Made by a program: the position numbers and the translations under genes
Notes under the pieces: generated by a model
What the model was told of the DNA's origin: nothing
What the model saw: the letters and a program-made list of their open reading frames with translations, nothing else
Database searches by the model: none
Assembly: GCA_029932425.1 (NCBI GenBank)
Contig: JAOZQC010000163.1
Span: 1 to 7,168 of the forward strand
Direction of reading: 5' to 3'
Length of the DNA stretch: 7,168 nucleotides
DNA from: Planctomycetota bacterium
GTDB lineage: Bacteria > Planctomycetota > JAJSAM01
Shown: piece by piece, positions 6,174-7,168 of the stretch
How positions within the stretch are numbered: the first letter of the stretch is position 1
Layout of the letters: every line of letters begins with the position of its first letter

Positions 6174-6998
6174 ATGCAAGGCGAGATGCTTCACGTCTTC
6201 CGCAACACCCCCTTCGGCCGCGAGAGCTTCCTGCAGTCCCTCTACACCAGCAAGCTCCTCTCCTACCATCTCCGGATCTACATCCCGAAGGTGAGGGAGT
6301 TCCTCCTCTACTTCCCTCTCACCGTGATGACGGTGGAGCTGGACCACGCGTTCCTCCGCGACCCCGCCACGGCGGAAGCCCACGCCCGGAGCCTGATCCG
6401 GGAGGCCGGGGCCGACGCGAGCTTCTTCGTCCCCAAGCAGTTCACGGCCGAGACGCTGCCCGACATCCCCGTGGACTTCAGCCTGATGACCTGCCCCCGC
6501 ACCCTCACCGACCTCTCCACGAAGATCGGGCTGGGCTACCTCGGTCCGAAGGTCCGGCAGCTCATCCAGAACGCGGAGTTCCCGGTCCTGATCCCCACCC
6601 CCGTCTTCAAGGCCTGGAAGCAGGTGGTGGTGTTCTTCGGCGGCTCGCACAACGCGGGGCTGGCCCTCCGCGTGGGGCGCGGCATCGCCCGCAAGACGGG
6701 CTTCCCCCTGAAGATCGCGACCATCGGGGAAGGCCGGTCCCGGGAGGACTACCTCCGGGACCTGGAGAGCTACGCGGCCCGGGAGGCCGTGGAGACCGGG
6801 GAGGTGGAGTGGCTCTTCTTCGAGGGGGGGAAGCTCGAGCACAACCTCTACGACATCCCCCACGATGCCCTCCTGGTCATCGGCGCCTACGGCCACGGCC
6901 CCGTCAAGGAGGTGGTGTTCGGGAGCATGATGGAGCGCGTCCACACCATCCTCCCCAACAGCATGGTCGTGGTGGGCCCCCACTACGCCGAACCCTGA
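6174..6998 (+). CDS. Tandem universal stress protein (UspA family), ATP-binding type in second half
   Basis: The predicted protein has 274 residues, about twice the single-domain UspA length. The C-terminal half (about 147-270) is a clear Usp domain: a first strand KQVVVFFGGSHNAGLALRVG, then DALLVIGAYGHGPVKEVVFG. The ATP-binding signature G-2x-G-9x-G-S is exact (G237, G240, G250, S251), ending with the strand SMVVVGPH. The N-terminal half (about 5-143) has similar length and a terminal FPVLIPTP strand but lacks the signature, so it is a diverged Usp-like copy that probably does not bind ATP. Such proteins are cytoplasmic and bind ATP or help cells endure stress and starvation. USP domains are often encoded beside ion transporters, and this gene directly follows the CLC gene within 2 bp (or overlaps it if TTG 6168 is used). 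I infer co-expression with the HTH-EIIA and CLC genes, and possibly nucleotide-linked control of the transporter. I chose ATG 6174 over TTG 6168 by codon preference. Confidence 0.82.
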   Translation: MQGEMLHVFRNTPFGRESFLQSLYTSKLLSYHLRIYIPKVREFLLYFPLTVMTVELDHAFLRDPATAEAHARSLIREAGADASFFVPKQFTAETLPDIPVDFSLMTCPRTLTDLSTKIGLGYLGPKVRQLIQNAEFPVLIPTPVFKAWKQVVVFFGGSHNAGLALRVGRGIARKTGFPLKIATIGEGRSREDYLRDLESYAAREAVETGEVEWLFFEGGKLEHNLYDIPHDALLVIGAYGHGPVKEVVFGSMMERVHTILPNSMVVVGPHYAEP

Positions 6999-7052
6999 AA
7001 ACCTGGGGTACGGCCCCATGCCCTGCAAATCCAGGGTCAGGCCTCCCTCCGC
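6998..7052. repeat. 55-bp direct repeat, copy 1 (hairpin-containing, REP-like)
   Basis: This copy is identical to 7114-7168 over 55 bp. It starts with AAAA sharing the last base of the universal stress protein stop codon. It holds two short hairpins: TGGGG-TACGG-CCCCA (7004-7018) and CCCTG-CAAATC-CAGGG (7021-7036). The composition, with GGGGTACGGCCCC and GGGTCAGGCCT blocks, is reminiscent of repeats scattered by REP-associated tyrosine transposases, but no transposase is present here. By position it could also act as a transcript end, although no T-run follows. Confidence 0.8.
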
Positions 7053-7113
7053 GCCATGGCCCTTCCCCCTTCCCGCGCCGGATCCCGGCTCACCGCCCCC
7101 GGATCTTCGCCCA
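7053..7113. other. 61-bp spacer between the two direct repeats
   Basis: This is a pyrimidine-rich, non-coding stretch (CCTTCCCCCTTCCCGCG and similar). CCGGATC occurs twice (about 7079-7085 and 7099-7105). I see no gene or clear promoter. Confidence 0.5.
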
Positions 7114-7168
7114 AAAACCTGGGGTACGGCCCCATGCCCTGCAAATCCAGGGTCAGGCCTCCCTCCGC
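7114..7168. repeat. 55-bp direct repeat, copy 2 (runs to window end)
   Basis: It matches 6998-7052 without a mismatch and has the same two hairpins (TGGGG/CCCCA at 7120-7134 and CCCTG/CAGGG at 7137-7152). Identity continues to the last base of the window, so the true repeat could be longer and the array could hold more copies with a 116-bp period. Confidence 0.8.

Noticed and set aside
6135..7028. Minus-strand open frame of 297 codons opposite the universal stress protein gene
   Set aside because: It is antisense to a well-supported gene, with biased His/Glu/Gly composition and no recognisable domain.
6998..7168. CRISPR array
   Set aside because: Only two repeats are visible, at 55 bp with a 61-bp spacer, which is outside normal CRISPR sizes, and no cas gene is present.

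Overview
The window is GC-rich (roughly two-thirds G+C by eye) and looks like ordinary bacterial chromosome. Every recognisable gene is on the + strand. I see six protein-coding genes, one cut by the left edge, arranged as two tightly packed gene strings.

Positions 3-3402 hold a system II (Ccs) cytochrome c maturation operon. It contains the C-terminal part of an exported or anchored protein of unknown function, a ResB/Ccs1-like protein, and a CcsA/ResC-like haem protein with a long N-terminal exported domain. Both internal junctions are 4-bp ATGA overlaps, which indicates translational coupling. ResB and CcsA together form the complex that moves haem across the membrane and ligates it to apocytochrome c.

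Positions 3403-3763 are a 361-bp gap. It holds a hairpin-rich, non-coding stretch of about 230 bp bounded by imperfect inverted repeats, resembling a MITE or the remains of an insertion sequence. A very GC-rich hairpin follows, just before the next gene.

Positions 3764-6998 hold a second string: an HTH domain fused to a PTS EIIA(Ntr)-type domain, a CLC-family chloride channel or transporter with two C-terminal CBS domains, and a tandem universal stress protein with an ATP-binding signature. The first two overlap by ATGA and the third starts within a few bases of the CLC stop. I infer a stress/ion-homeostasis module with three potential sensors of energy state: EIIA phosphorylation, nucleotide binding by the CBS pair, and ATP binding by the USP. 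The link to regulation of transport is inference.

Positions 6998-7168 have no gene. They hold two identical copies of a 55-bp hairpin-containing sequence 116 bp apart. The second copy runs off the window.

The organism cannot be named with confidence. High GC, the 'PEGW' protein next to ResB/CcsA, the CcsA N-terminal domain with its QDGGRVKPL motif, and the HTH-EIIA fusion would fit Planctomycetota or a neighbouring group, but a deltaproteobacterial-type or acidobacterial lineage is also possible.
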